Positions 35,998-44,810 are shown, counted from the first letter of the stretch. The stretch: 64,000 bases of DNA from JABDMH01 sp965222645 (GCA_965222645.1 OZ244968.1:2914001-2978000), one strand, 5' to 3'. A program made the numbers and translations. Notes: generated by a model not told the origin, from the sequence alone.

Positions 35998-36028
35998 TTG
36001 ACAATTTAGGTTATAATCCGTATATTTG
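35998..36028 (+). promoter_or_regulatory. Bacteroidota-type promoter for the toxin-antitoxin-like pair
   Basis: TTG (35998-36000) and TATATTTG (36021-36028, matching TAnnTTTG) are separated by 20 nt, the arrangement of the sigma-A promoter of Bacteroidota. The transcript would start near 36035, which makes TTG 36047 a better start for the downstream gene than any codon inside the -7 box. Confidence 0.6.
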
Positions 36029-36046
36029 TTATACATATTTGACAAA

Positions 36047-36517
36047 TTGTATATACTGAATATAAAAAGTGGTCTTAAAGTCGAGTGCCGGATAGTTCCA
36101 ATGACCAAGGAAAAGACCCCCAATAAGAAAGATGGATGGAATTTCAATTGGAGACAAGCAATTAGAGAGAGACCAAAAACGATATTCGTTTTGATTGAGA
36201 AGAATTCCAACAAACTTCATGGACTCATTCAATTAATCAATGATGACGGTATGCTAATTATGGAATTAATAGAGATTGCACCATTTAACATAGGATTACG
36301 AAAAGAAAATGAGCGAGTAGCTGGATGCCTGGTTGCATTTGGATGCAGAGAATCTCTTAAGCTTGACAGTTCATATAAAGGATATTTAACTTTCGTTTCT
36401 AAAACTAGCCTCATTGACCTTTATCGAACTAGATACTATGCAACTCAAACACTAGGTCAACGAATGTATATTGATCCGATTTCAGGAGAAAAATTGATTA
36501 ACGAATATTTGAAATAA
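36047..36517 (+). CDS. toxin-candidate protein of a HigA-linked pair, family unknown
   Basis: About 156 residues from TTG 36047; ATG 36101 is the alternative. The sequence (NKKDGWNFNWRQ, LIEIAPFNIG, GCLVAFGCRESLKL, YRTRYYATQTLGQRMYIDP) has an alpha/beta pattern reminiscent of GNAT-fold acetyltransferases, with no certain acetyl-CoA loop. Its stop overlaps the start of a helix-turn-helix gene by one base, the usual layout of toxin first, HigA antitoxin second. Toxin identity is inferred from this layout. The region is AT-rich compared with the carbohydrate genes. Confidence 0.55.
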   Translation: MYILNIKSGLKVECRIVPMTKEKTPNKKDGWNFNWRQAIRERPKTIFVLIEKNSNKLHGLIQLINDDGMLIMELIEIAPFNIGLRKENERVAGCLVAFGCRESLKLDSSYKGYLTFVSKTSLIDLYRTRYYATQTLGQRMYIDPISGEKLINEYLK

Positions 36518-36996
36518 TGAAAGGTAAAATAGATATACTCAGCCAATTGACTAACGGTATCCTAAATGAAAAAATGGATATCGGGACGAAAGAGTACGAA
36601 GATTTCAAATTACTAATTCGAAGTAAGGTTGCAGAGACTTCAAAAGAAGAAAGAATTCGTATTGCATTGATTGGATTAAAATTTGAAATGGAAGACTATT
36701 TACAATCAGATAAAGAGACAATTCCGATAGGCAAATTCATCAAGAAATTCATCAATCTACTCGAGATTAAGCAAGTAGACTTTGCAAATTATCTAGAAAT
36801 TCGACCGTCCAATTTAAGTAAGATACTGAATGGTGAAAGGAAAGTTACTATTGAAATGGCAATGATTCTAGAAAAGCTATCTACAATTGATGCCGAATCG
36901 TGGTTAAGAATACAGAATCAAAATGAGATAAGACAAATAGAGAAGTCGAATTCTAAAGATATGAGGAAGTATAAATTGTTGGAGTTAATCAAGTAA
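36517..36996 (+). CDS. HigA-like XRE-family antitoxin candidate
   Basis: 159 residues. The C-terminal half is an XRE helix-turn-helix: FINLLEIKQVDFANYL then RPSNLSKILNGERKVT and EMAMILEKLS, ending with SWLRIQNQNEI, the closing pattern of HigA-type antitoxins. The N-terminal half (LIRSKVAETSKEERIR) is helical and could wrap the partner protein. It overlaps the upstream gene by one base. It probably represses the promoter at 35998-36028, as HigA proteins do. A palindromic repeat follows 12 bp after its stop. Confidence 0.75.
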   Translation: MKGKIDILSQLTNGILNEKMDIGTKEYEDFKLLIRSKVAETSKEERIRIALIGLKFEMEDYLQSDKETIPIGKFIKKFINLLEIKQVDFANYLEIRPSNLSKILNGERKVTIEMAMILEKLSTIDAESWLRIQNQNEIRQIEKSNSKDMRKYKLLELIK

Positions 36997-37008
36997 GCAA
37001 CGATGGGT

Positions 37009-37068
37009 AACATGCGATACCACATCAGCCACCCTAACGGGATGGCCGCTGGGTATCGCCATCACGTT
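37009..37068 (+). repeat. nested inverted repeat, copy 1 of a dispersed element
   Basis: An outer stem pairs AACATGCGATACC (37009-37021) with GGTATCGCCATCACGTT (37052-37068, with bulges). An inner stem pairs CAGCCACCC (37026-37034) with GGGATGGCCGCTG (37039-37051). A related sequence occurs at 51174-51211. The folded, bulged double stem just after a toxin-antitoxin-like pair recalls attC recombination sites or a REP-like element; the exact attC core sequences are not clear. Confidence 0.5.
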
Positions 37069-37166
37069 ATATGGGATGAAGTTTCTTGACATTGGTACCA
37101 ATTATTGGTATATTTGATAAAAGAACAATCTGATGCCACAGACAAAGAATACATCAGTCACGCTCG

Positions 37167-37367
37167 GTGAACACTTCGAGCAATTTCATAGATTTTGAAG
37201 ACGGAATTCAATACTATACAGCACTTGAGTCTCAATGTGAATTAATAATAACCAGAAATCTGAAAGACTTTAAAAAATCCGCTGTCCCGGTTTTTAGTCC
37301 AAAGGAATATCTTTCGAAAAGAAAAGCCGAGAGATACTCGAGTACACACAGAAGAGAATCTGATTAA
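37167..37367 (+). pseudogene. C-terminal fragment of a PIN-domain protein
   Basis: The frame reads NFIDFEDGIQYYTALES, ITRNLKDFKKS and VFSPKEYL, which is the last third of a PIN-domain ribonuclease (FED-x2-QYY, TRN-x2-DF, P-x-EYL). The N-terminal acidic residues of the active site are absent, so it is a stub of a VapC-type toxin. It sits behind the repeat element. Confidence 0.65.
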
Positions 37368-37498
37368 AGTAAAGTATGTTCCTTCGCTCCTTCGCTAGCC
37401 TCTAGTTTTCAGAGACTCCTATACTACTACGGACATATCCGCCACACCTCCACTCCTTTGAGTTCCCTGCAAGCAGGAAACTAGAATATTGCAAAGAA

Positions 37499-37530
37499 TT
37501 TGAACTTTAGATAAAAGTATCTTATATTTG
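37499..37530 (+). promoter_or_regulatory. Bacteroidota-type promoter of the marR operon
   Basis: TTTG (37499-37502) and TATATTTG (37523-37530) with a 20-nt spacer match the consensus TTTG/TAnnTTTG. The start codon at 37553 is 22 nt downstream of the -7 element. Confidence 0.65.
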
Positions 37531-37549
37531 TACATACAATTATTGTACA
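37528..37549. promoter_or_regulatory. operator-like site with two TTGTACA boxes
   Basis: TTGTACA occurs at 37528-37534 and 37543-37549, each box containing the palindrome TGTACA, with a CAATTA-type dyad between. The first box overlaps the -7 element, so binding there would block transcription. Autoregulation by the MarR protein encoded immediately downstream is the obvious inference. Confidence 0.5.
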
Positions 37550-37552
37550 GGA

Positions 37553-37972
37553 ATGAATGAAGAATACTTCCAAGCTATTTATCAAATAATTACGACAGGA
37601 CATTGGGTGACCGATGAAATAACCAAAACTCTTAAAGTCTACGGTGTCACAGAACCACAATACAATGTTTTGCGAATCCTTAGAGGTGCTAAAGGGAAGC
37701 CTATAACAGTCGGAGCAATTCTGGATGGGATGGTGCAACGGAGCAGCAATATCACCCGAATTGTTGATAAACTGGTTGCCAAAGGATTTGCAGAACGAAA
37801 AGAATGTCTTACTAATAGAAGGAAAATGGACATCGTAATTACGCCAATGGGCTTAATAATGTTAAAGCAGTTGGATAAAAAAGTTAAGGCTTTTCATCAA
37901 CCCTATTTCAATAAATTGAATCCTGAGGAATTAATAACACTTAAAGCTCTAATACAAAAATTAAAATCATAA
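37553..37972 (+). CDS. MarR family transcriptional regulator
   Basis: 139 residues with a winged helix in the middle: EPQYNVLRILRGAKG, IVDKLVAKGFAERKE and a wing TNRRKMDIVITPMGLIML. The proteins of this family act as dimers that release DNA on binding phenols or on oxidation. It leads an operon with an NADPH-dependent FMN reductase (1-bp overlap), an exported protein and a cupin, which suggests a quinone or electrophile response. A promoter and a two-box operator lie just upstream. Confidence 0.9.
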   Translation: MNEEYFQAIYQIITTGHWVTDEITKTLKVYGVTEPQYNVLRILRGAKGKPITVGAILDGMVQRSSNITRIVDKLVAKGFAERKECLTNRRKMDIVITPMGLIMLKQLDKKVKAFHQPYFNKLNPEELITLKALIQKLKS

Positions 37973-38529
37973 TGAATAGAAAAATTCTCGCCTTTGGCGC
38001 AAGTAACAGCATAAATTCAATAAATAAAAAGTTGGCAATTTATGCTGCTAATCAAATGAAGAATGTAGACGTTACCATTTTAGATTTGAACAATTTTGAG
38101 ATGCCCATTTATAGCATAGACCGAGAAAAGAAGTCCGGCATTCCTGATTTAGCAGTTCAATTTAAAAATCATATCAAAGAAGCAGATGGTCTTGTTATCT
38201 CCTTTGCGGAACATAATGGTGCTTATACTACTGCATTCAAAAATGTTATGGATTGGATGTCAAGATTAGAAGGTAGTATTTGGGAAAACAAACCTATGCT
38301 TTTATTGGCGACCTCCCCTGGAGGTAGAGGGGGAAAGTCAGTCTTGGCCTTAGCAGCGAATTCTTTCAAATTCATGAACACCAACAGTTTGAGCAGTTTT
38401 TCATTGCCCTCTTTCCATAAAAACTTTTCGGAAGAACAAGGGATATTAGATGAAGGACTATCTAAGGAATTTCATAATCAGTTAGAAATGTTTTCCGAAT
38501 CATGGACAACGGTTCAAAAACCCGAATAA
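37972..38529 (+). CDS. NADPH-dependent FMN reductase family protein
   Basis: 185 residues of the flavodoxin-like reductase family. The phosphate loop of FMN is GASNSINSINKKLA, and AEHNGAYTTAFKNVMDW with SPGGRGGKSVL are the usual flavin and dimer contact strands. It would reduce quinones or azo compounds in the cytoplasm using NAD(P)H. The start codon overlaps the stop of the MarR gene (TAATG), and the next gene begins inside its 3' end, so this is a tightly coupled operon. Induction through MarR is likely. Confidence 0.87.
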   Translation: MNRKILAFGASNSINSINKKLAIYAANQMKNVDVTILDLNNFEMPIYSIDREKKSGIPDLAVQFKNHIKEADGLVISFAEHNGAYTTAFKNVMDWMSRLEGSIWENKPMLLLATSPGGRGGKSVLALAANSFKFMNTNSLSSFSLPSFHKNFSEEQGILDEGLSKEFHNQLEMFSESWTTVQKPE

Positions 38530-38969
38530 GGAAAATATTAATTTTTTCATCAATTTTCGTATTATCAATTATGAACATAACAGCACAAAATAATAAAGTA
38601 AATTTGGACAACTCTGATAAAAGCGTATTAGCTCGTGCATGTGACCCTACTGCATCTTTAAATTTCGCCAACATTGTCCAGCCCCAGATTGGTAATGCGG
38701 AATATGTTCCAACAACTGATGATGTCGATTTCATTAAGCAATTGGAATCCCGTAAATGGTCAGTTGTGTTTTTCGCTCCCGGAGCTTGCAGACTTAGTGC
38801 TATAGCACGGCAAATTCCGGGAAGCAATTATGAGACAAAGGGATGGACTTTAGAACAGTACAAAACCTTAGTTAGAAGATTGCAAGGTGATGAAGTACAG
38901 ATCGTTGAAACGCTGGATGAACGAGAAACAGTCGATTTGCTTAGAGAGGCTTTGGCCAAAATTAATTAA
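38502..38969 (+). CDS. small exported protein, unknown family
   Basis: 155 residues starting at ATG 38502, 28 bp inside the previous gene. The first 30 residues form a signal peptide (RKILIFSSIFVLSIM, cut near TAQ). The mature part includes KWSVVFFAPGACRLSAIARQ, a strand-turn-helix segment a little like a thioredoxin fold with one Cys, then TLVRRLQGDEVQIVETLDE. I cannot assign a family. Its place between an FMN reductase and a cupin suggests a role in the same redox or xenobiotic response. Confidence 0.65.
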   Translation: MDNGSKTRIRKILIFSSIFVLSIMNITAQNNKVNLDNSDKSVLARACDPTASLNFANIVQPQIGNAEYVPTTDDVDFIKQLESRKWSVVFFAPGACRLSAIARQIPGSNYETKGWTLEQYKTLVRRLQGDEVQIVETLDERETVDLLREALAKIN

Positions 38970-38992
38970 TTAAAATTTTAAAAAAAATTATT

Positions 38993-39448
38993 ATGATACC
39001 AATTCATACAAAATACAAGGAAGCAAAAACATTGGTTTTTCCTGAAGCCATTACCGTCAAAATATTACTATCTGGAAAAGACACGGAAGGCAATCAAGCG
39101 GTTTTTGAAGATATAGTAGAGCCTGGTATTGGTCCAGGACGACATATACACCACCACCAAGACGAAATTTTTCTGTTTTTGGAAGGTGATTTTATTGCAG
39201 AAGTTGATGGTAATCACTACAAATTCGTCCCTGGAGATGTTGCTTTTATACCGAAGGGAACCATCCATGCTTTTAAAAATGTAGGTAAAACAAAAGGAAA
39301 ATTGAGATATATTTTTTCCCCTGCCAATACAATTGAAGATATGTTTCAAGAATTTTATAACGTAGTAGAAACAGGAGAACTTTCAGAAGAAAAAATGGCT
39401 GAAATTTCATTGAGACACGGACAGGAATTTGTTGGGCCACCCCTCTAA
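38993..39448 (+). CDS. cupin domain protein
   Basis: 151 residues, single cupin barrel. Motif 1 is GRHIHHHQDEIFLFLEG, giving two or three His and a Glu for a metal site, and motif 2 is PGDVAFIPKGTIHAFKN with the last His ligand. No signal peptide. Such cupins are dioxygenase-, isomerase- or quercetinase-like, but most are uncharacterised. It is the last gene of the MarR operon, followed by a strong hairpin. Confidence 0.85.
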   Translation: MIPIHTKYKEAKTLVFPEAITVKILLSGKDTEGNQAVFEDIVEPGIGPGRHIHHHQDEIFLFLEGDFIAEVDGNHYKFVPGDVAFIPKGTIHAFKNVGKTKGKLRYIFSPANTIEDMFQEFYNVVETGELSEEKMAEISLRHGQEFVGPPL

Positions 39449-39471
39449 CTAAACGAAAAGAATAATAAGTC

Positions 39472-39511
39472 GAGAAGAGCAGGGAAGTAAATAGACACTT
39501 CCCACCTTCTC
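39472..39511 (+). terminator. two-step hairpin after the cupin gene
   Basis: GAGAAG (39472-39477) pairs with CTTCTC (39506-39511), and GGGAAGT (39482-39488) pairs with ACTTCCC (39497-39503) around an 8-nt loop. The structure begins 24 nt after the operon's last stop. There is no clear T-run, so it may be a processing or weak terminator hairpin. Confidence 0.5.
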
Positions 39512-40118
39512 ACATCTTTACATATATCAATATCCATGGCCTACCACTTGCATCATTAATCCTTGGTCAAATGTTGTCGAAGAAGGAATGTTCTTTGCAA
39601 AGGGAAATATCCATACACAGCGCTAATCAGATTTACTTTCAAACCCTGCGCACAGTTTATAAGATTAATCCAAAAAACCAGCCGACCAGTTCGGTTCAAA
39701 CCAATGCAAGACCAATGCTCTCACACGATCCCATCCGACCCAATGCACTTCCAGCCAACGTGGCCGAATGATTCAACGAACTGAACACCAATCGGCTGTC
39801 GATCGAAACAACAATCGGGTCATGGCCAATCCCGATATTACCGGCAACGCCAACATATCATCAAACACCTGGTCGGTACCATCAATAGACAGTCAGGCTT
39901 TACCATGTCAATTCTTGGCTTCGACGACCTCAAAAAGCGTCTAAAAGCGCTATCTTCCCGTCTAAATGACATTTTCCGTTTTCTGATTAGCCCTGGTGCT
40001 TATCGTAAATTGAAATTACAGCAATGCTCACGATACATCTGAACAATACAAACTTTAATACCAGTGGGTGCCAATGGATTGCTGCACAGACTCCCTTTAT
40101 CAGCAAACTTAGTTAAAA
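39512..40118. other. gene-free stretch with possible decayed coding sequence
   Basis: No supported gene. Plus-strand text such as HLVGTINRQSGFTM and LGFDDLKKRLKALSSRLND (about 39860-39970) looks protein-like but is short, unrecognised and broken by stops. The segment is richer in G and C than the operons on either side, consistent with a remnant of different origin. Confidence 0.3.
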
Positions 40119-40928
40119 ATGAAAATCTTAACTGGAGGAGAATATTATGGCATTCAAGATCTCGAAACAACATATAATGGAGTGTTACTATCGCAGTATT
40201 TATACAGTGTAAGTAAAACGGATTGGCATTTCCATGAAAACCCGTACTTCATGTACGTATTGCAAGGTAATATGATAGATTGTAATAAAAAGGTTCGAAC
40301 GCTATGTCCTTCTGGCAGCTTAATGTTCAACAATTGGCAAGAGCCTCATTATGGTTCGAAACATTCGAATGATGCGTATGGTTTTCACCTGGAATTTGAG
40401 AAAAGTTGGTTGAATAAAAATGGTATATCCATGAATCTTCTCGAAGGCAGCCAGCTCATTCAACATCCTCAAGTACATTTACTTTTTGCAAAATTGTATC
40501 GTGAGTTTATCCTTTCCGATAAGTACAGTGAGATATCCGTTGAGGTTTTATCCTTTCAAATCTGTGATACCTTAAGCCACTTAAAGGCCATCCATACCCA
40601 AAAACATCCAAGCTGGATAGATGATCTAAAAGAATTATTGCACCATGACCCTCTGGACCTAAGCCTGAATTATTTGTCGGATCAACTGGGGGTACATCCC
40701 GTACACATATCAAGAGCAGTGCCAAAATACCTTTCAACAACCCTTGGACAATATATAAGATTATATAAACTTAAAAAAGCTATTCCGCTTTTATTCGACT
40801 CATCCAAGTCATTAACAGAAATTGCGCACGAAGTAGGTTTTTCGGATCAAAGCCATTTTAATCGTGTCTTCAAATCCTATTTTAGTATGAATCCAAGTTC
40901 CTATAGAAAAATGACAAGGGACGACTAA
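40119..40928 (+). CDS. AraC family transcriptional regulator
   Basis: 269 residues. The N-terminal half is a cupin-like ligand domain (DWHFHENPYFMYVLQG). The C-terminal half has the double helix-turn-helix: LSLNYLSDQLGVHPVHIS and SLTEIAHEVGFSDQSHFN, then VFKSYFSMNPSSYRK. It lies 68 bp upstream of two serine-hydrolase genes and may control them; no operator was identified. AT-rich like its neighbours. Confidence 0.9.
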   Translation: MKILTGGEYYGIQDLETTYNGVLLSQYLYSVSKTDWHFHENPYFMYVLQGNMIDCNKKVRTLCPSGSLMFNNWQEPHYGSKHSNDAYGFHLEFEKSWLNKNGISMNLLEGSQLIQHPQVHLLFAKLYREFILSDKYSEISVEVLSFQICDTLSHLKAIHTQKHPSWIDDLKELLHHDPLDLSLNYLSDQLGVHPVHISRAVPKYLSTTLGQYIRLYKLKKAIPLLFDSSKSLTEIAHEVGFSDQSHFNRVFKSYFSMNPSSYRKMTRDD

Positions 40929-40938
40929 AAATGTTAAA

Positions 40939-41005
40939 TTCATACAATGTTTAAAAACTGCTGTTATCTATCTTTGGGGTCTAAATACTTCATACAATGT
41001 TTAAA
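40939..41005 (+). repeat. 17-bp exact direct repeat spanning the start codon of the next gene
   Basis: TTCATACAATGTTTAAA is found at 40939-40955 and again at 40989-41005, 50 bp apart. The second copy contains the start ATG (40997) of the serine-hydrolase gene. The first copy contains a decoy ATG in a different frame that runs only a short way. The flanks are weakly similar too, suggesting an old 50-bp tandem duplication of the translation start. Confidence 0.7.
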
Positions 41006-42712
41006 CGGCTATTATTTTTGGTATTTATATTTTCAACGTTAATTGGTAGAACACAGGATGACCAACAAGATTATGAAGGTGAATGGATAGGCTATTTTCC
41101 AAATAAAAATTGCTTCAATTTTCATATATCCTTAAAGAAATTAAAAGATGACAATTACCATCTGACCATAGCCAATGATGAAATCCTTATAGATGAAAAT
41201 TTAGAGTCATCCGGTAAAGATCATCTACAATTTAATATCAATCAACAGCTATTTTTAGATTTAGAGTTCACCCAGGAGGAAAAAGCTCTAACTGGATTCA
41301 TTAAAACTGGAAGGTTACTTTATCGTATACACCTTGTAAATGTTGGGAATAGCAAGTTTATTGGAATCTGGAACCCGTTTATGTTCGATAATGAGTTACA
41401 ATCAGATGATATTATTCTTTATGTAGACAACACGGAAGATAGTACGCTTGTTGCCTATCCATTTTTTGGAGAACAAAGGTTTAGAGGGATCTGGTTAAAA
41501 AATTTTGAAATAAAAAGAGATATACTTTCATTTCTGGATAGCAATACGGGATTCAATTTTCGTGCAAATTTACGGGAATCCAAGATTGAGCTTGAAATCT
41601 ATTTAACCAATGCCTTAATTACAAAGACAAACCTAGTCCGTGTAGATGATGCTTGGGAATACAAAACAAATCCAGTTGAACTGACCCAAAACACTTATAC
41701 GCCTGAGCAGTTAAATGATGGTTGGACCACCGCCAGCATCAATGACTATGGAATTGGCAAGAGCCATTTACTTCGACTAATTGAAAGCATCCATTCCGGA
41801 AAATTGATAAATGTGCATAGTGTTTTGATAGCAAAGGATAACAAACTGGTCTATGAAAACTACTATGGCGGTTTCAATGCTAATATTCCGCATGATTTAC
41901 GATCAGCTTCAAAGAGCATTTCATCAGCTATGGTCGGCATTGCGATAAATGATGGAATTGTAGAAAACGTTGATAAAAAACTATATGACCTACTACCAAA
42001 GGAATATCAATACACCATAGATTCTTCGAAGGCCAAAATTCGCCTTAAAGATCTATTAACAATGAGTTCTGGATTAGATGTTAATGAGTTAGCTTCGGAA
42101 GGCTATTACCAAAATCAGGCTAATCCCAATTCCTGGTTAAAGTCAGTCTTGGAAGCACCTATTGTCAAAGAACCTGGAACATTTGCGGATTATGGATCAG
42201 CAAATCCATTTTTGCTTGGCATATGCTTAAACGAATGTATAGACATACCTCTTAAAAATTATATACATGAGAAGCTTTTCAAACCACTAGGGATTACTAA
42301 TTATGTTATTCAAACCGATGACACTGAGTTAATACCATATTTTGGTGGAGGGATGTTTCTCACACCCAGAGACATGCTCAAATTTGGACAATTATATCTT
42401 AACGATGGTAAATGGAATGGAGAAGAGATCATAGCTGAAGAATGGATAGAAGAATCATTCAAAAAGCATGTACGACTTCAAGATGTTATGGAAAAGAATG
42501 AATATGGGTATCAGTGGTGGCACGAAAAGTATAGTGTTAATGGAAAAGAAATTTCATCTATTGAAGCCAGAGGTGCCGGAGGCCAATATATATTTATTAT
42601 TCCACAGCTAGAGTCGGTGATTGTAATCACATCAGGGAATTTCAGAAATGGGAAAGGCAATCAGCCTAGAAAGATTCTGAGAGAATACATTCTTCCGGCA
42701 TTGACACTGTAA
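40997..42712 (+). CDS. exported serine hydrolase (class C beta-lactamase family)
   Basis: 571 residues with a signal peptide cut near GRTQ. Residues 25-225 form a beta-rich domain of unknown type. The C-terminal 340 residues are a penicillin-binding/beta-lactamase-type fold: Ser303-x-x-Lys306 (SASK), a Tyr motif DYGSAN and GARGAGGQYIF-like end strand (EARGAGGQY). Such enzymes are often D-peptidases or esterases rather than lactamases. It may form a unit with the similar gene 66 bp downstream and the AraC gene upstream. Confidence 0.87.
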   Translation: MFKRLLFLVFIFSTLIGRTQDDQQDYEGEWIGYFPNKNCFNFHISLKKLKDDNYHLTIANDEILIDENLESSGKDHLQFNINQQLFLDLEFTQEEKALTGFIKTGRLLYRIHLVNVGNSKFIGIWNPFMFDNELQSDDIILYVDNTEDSTLVAYPFFGEQRFRGIWLKNFEIKRDILSFLDSNTGFNFRANLRESKIELEIYLTNALITKTNLVRVDDAWEYKTNPVELTQNTYTPEQLNDGWTTASINDYGIGKSHLLRLIESIHSGKLINVHSVLIAKDNKLVYENYYGGFNANIPHDLRSASKSISSAMVGIAINDGIVENVDKKLYDLLPKEYQYTIDSSKAKIRLKDLLTMSSGLDVNELASEGYYQNQANPNSWLKSVLEAPIVKEPGTFADYGSANPFLLGICLNECIDIPLKNYIHEKLFKPLGITNYVIQTDDTELIPYFGGGMFLTPRDMLKFGQLYLNDGKWNGEEIIAEEWIEESFKKHVRLQDVMEKNEYGYQWWHEKYSVNGKEISSIEARGAGGQYIFIIPQLESVIVITSGNFRNGKGNQPRKILREYILPALTL

Positions 42713-42777
42713 AAGGCCAGAGAGTGACAATCAGTATGCCAAAATACTCCTTACCTTAATTATATCACAAAACAACT

Positions 42778-44775
42778 ATGCACAGAAAAACAAAAAATGT
42801 CAAAATACATCTATTAATTACAGGTGTCCTTTCTATTTGTACGATTGCATTTGGCCATAATGGCACTTATGCCTATGCTTTCCCTATGGATCCAGTTGTG
42901 GTTGACGGTAATTTGAATGAATGGCACAGTAACCAAGCTCAAATTCCCTTGCGCCTTATCTATGGTCCAGATAAACCCAAAAACTCTGACGACCTTAGTG
43001 CCTCTTTCAGAATCGGATATAACAAACAGAATCAGGCCCTTTATATTGCCCTTGAGGTGACCGACGATGAGCATATTACTGATTATTCAGGAAATGCAAA
43101 TTGGGCATCTGTTGATAATCATATTTTATATCTTGATGAAAAGCACTCCATGAATAATTCAGGTGTAATTTCCTATTTGTTTGGAGACTCCATAAAACTT
43201 AATCTGAACACAAAGGATAGTTGGGACCCTTCGGTGAGGACAATGAACTGGGATAATGTGGAAATAGCTACGAGACGGATAGGCAATACAACTACATACG
43301 AATGGTCAGTCGGATTAGAAGGGGAAATTCACCCATATAATACATTTGGTTTAGACCATATGGTTATAGACCCCGATGCTAAAGCTAACAATAACATGTT
43401 TACTATTTTGAGTTGGGGAAAAGGGGATCCAAAGCATATTAGTGCCGGTTTTCTAGGAGATATCATTTTATTACACGAAGGTGAAGAATTATTTGAAATA
43501 TCCGGACAAACCATTTGGAAAAACGATAAGTTCAGATCTTTTCCCGAGAAGATTAAAATTGAATCGATGGATAAAGAGAAATTATGGTTTGAAATTGCAG
43601 TAGATTCATTCGGAAACTTTAAAGCCAAAGTGCCGGAAGGAAAGTATAGGATAAAAGTACCAGATGCTTTTTTCTATACAGAAAATAATGATCAAATCCG
43701 TCTCAATAACAATAGCATAGCAATAGATACCATAGAGAAAAGTAATTTAAGTTCACTAAAACTGGTATTAGAAAGATTAGAACGAAAGGATTTTCATTTA
43801 AGGCCGGGGTGGCTATTTGATTTTGATGGTACTAATAGAAACAAGCTAGATACTATAATTAAATATTTACAATATTATCATCAGGTTCCAGGAATTTCAA
43901 TGGCCATTGTACGTAAATCCGGTGTTGTTTACAAACAGGATTATGGCTTAGCCAATATATTCACAGAAGAACCTGTTGAAAATTCAACATTATTCGAGGC
44001 TGCTTCAATTAGCAAACCCGTTTTTGCTTTTTGTGTATTAAGATTAGCAGAAAAGGGTCTTATTGATTTGAATAAACCACTTTTTGAATATCTCCCACTG
44101 GAAGGACTTAGAGACGAAGGTTATAAAGTTATGACTGCTATTCATGTCCTGTCGCATAGAAGTGGATTGCCTAACTTCGGGAAACGATTATACTTTGAGC
44201 CAGGCACGCGATATGGTTATTCTGGAGAAGCTTTTGATTATTTAAGAAAAGTTGTAGAGCACATATTGGATAAAGACATAGAAACAATTCTACAAGAGGA
44301 GGTGATGCAACCTATCGGGATGGAAAACACATGTTTTTCAAGAAATAAATATTTAGAGGATGTTGTTGCTACCGGACATACTGACCGTCGCCCTGGCCTT
44401 CGGTTGATTCCCGATGAACCTGGTGTTTACTATAGCATGTACACTAATGCCAATGAATTTGCCCATTTTGTCATGGCCTTAATGAACCGTGACTATTTAG
44501 ATTTCCACACCTATAAGCACTTTTATACCCGCCATACTAAAATACCTGAGGATAAGTTGACCGGACTAGGCTGGGATGAATACTTTGGACTAGGTATTCA
44601 TTTAATGAACACGTCCTTTGGAAATGAATTTGGGCATGGAGGTAATAATGGTGATTTCCAATGTCAATTCGAAATATATGATGATAAGAATACCGCATAT
44701 ATCATTTTTACAAATAGTAGTAATGGTATGAAACTTATCAATTCGTTTCGAGAGATTTTTATAATTGGGAAGTAA
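42778..44775 (+). CDS. serine hydrolase (beta-lactamase family) with N-terminal CBM9-like domain
   Basis: 665 residues with a signal peptide (LLITGVLSICTIAFG). Residues about 36-235 look like a CBM9/DOMON-type sugar-binding domain (VVVDGNLNEWH, LYIALEVTDDEH, TYEWSVGLEGEIHP). A short linker domain follows, then a beta-lactamase-family domain with Ser410-x-x-Lys413 (SISK) and the Tyr motif YGYSGEAFDYL. The fusion suggests an esterase targeted to carbohydrate, for instance deacylation of decorated glycans, although antibiotic-type activity cannot be excluded. It follows a relative of the same fold but without the binding domain. Confidence 0.85.
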   Translation: MHRKTKNVKIHLLITGVLSICTIAFGHNGTYAYAFPMDPVVVDGNLNEWHSNQAQIPLRLIYGPDKPKNSDDLSASFRIGYNKQNQALYIALEVTDDEHITDYSGNANWASVDNHILYLDEKHSMNNSGVISYLFGDSIKLNLNTKDSWDPSVRTMNWDNVEIATRRIGNTTTYEWSVGLEGEIHPYNTFGLDHMVIDPDAKANNNMFTILSWGKGDPKHISAGFLGDIILLHEGEELFEISGQTIWKNDKFRSFPEKIKIESMDKEKLWFEIAVDSFGNFKAKVPEGKYRIKVPDAFFYTENNDQIRLNNNSIAIDTIEKSNLSSLKLVLERLERKDFHLRPGWLFDFDGTNRNKLDTIIKYLQYYHQVPGISMAIVRKSGVVYKQDYGLANIFTEEPVENSTLFEAASISKPVFAFCVLRLAEKGLIDLNKPLFEYLPLEGLRDEGYKVMTAIHVLSHRSGLPNFGKRLYFEPGTRYGYSGEAFDYLRKVVEHILDKDIETILQEEVMQPIGMENTCFSRNKYLEDVVATGHTDRRPGLRLIPDEPGVYYSMYTNANEFAHFVMALMNRDYLDFHTYKHFYTRHTKIPEDKLTGLGWDEYFGLGIHLMNTSFGNEFGHGGNNGDFQCQFEIYDDKNTAYIIFTNSSNGMKLINSFREIFIIGK

Positions 44776-44793
44776 ATTTAGCGAGTAGGTAAA

Positions 44794-44810
44794 GGGGGAA
44801 TTTCGCCCCC
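44794..44810 (+). terminator. GC hairpin after the CBM9-hydrolase gene
   Basis: GGGGG (44794-44798) and CCCCC (44806-44810) close a 7-nt loop; flanking AAA and TTT add weak pairing. It starts 19 nt after the stop codon. No long T-run follows. Confidence 0.4.

Noticed and set aside
39563..39784. Overlapping short open frames in the gap after the cupin operon.
   Set aside because: Two frames overlap in the same sequence and neither has a recognisable domain; more likely a decayed remnant.
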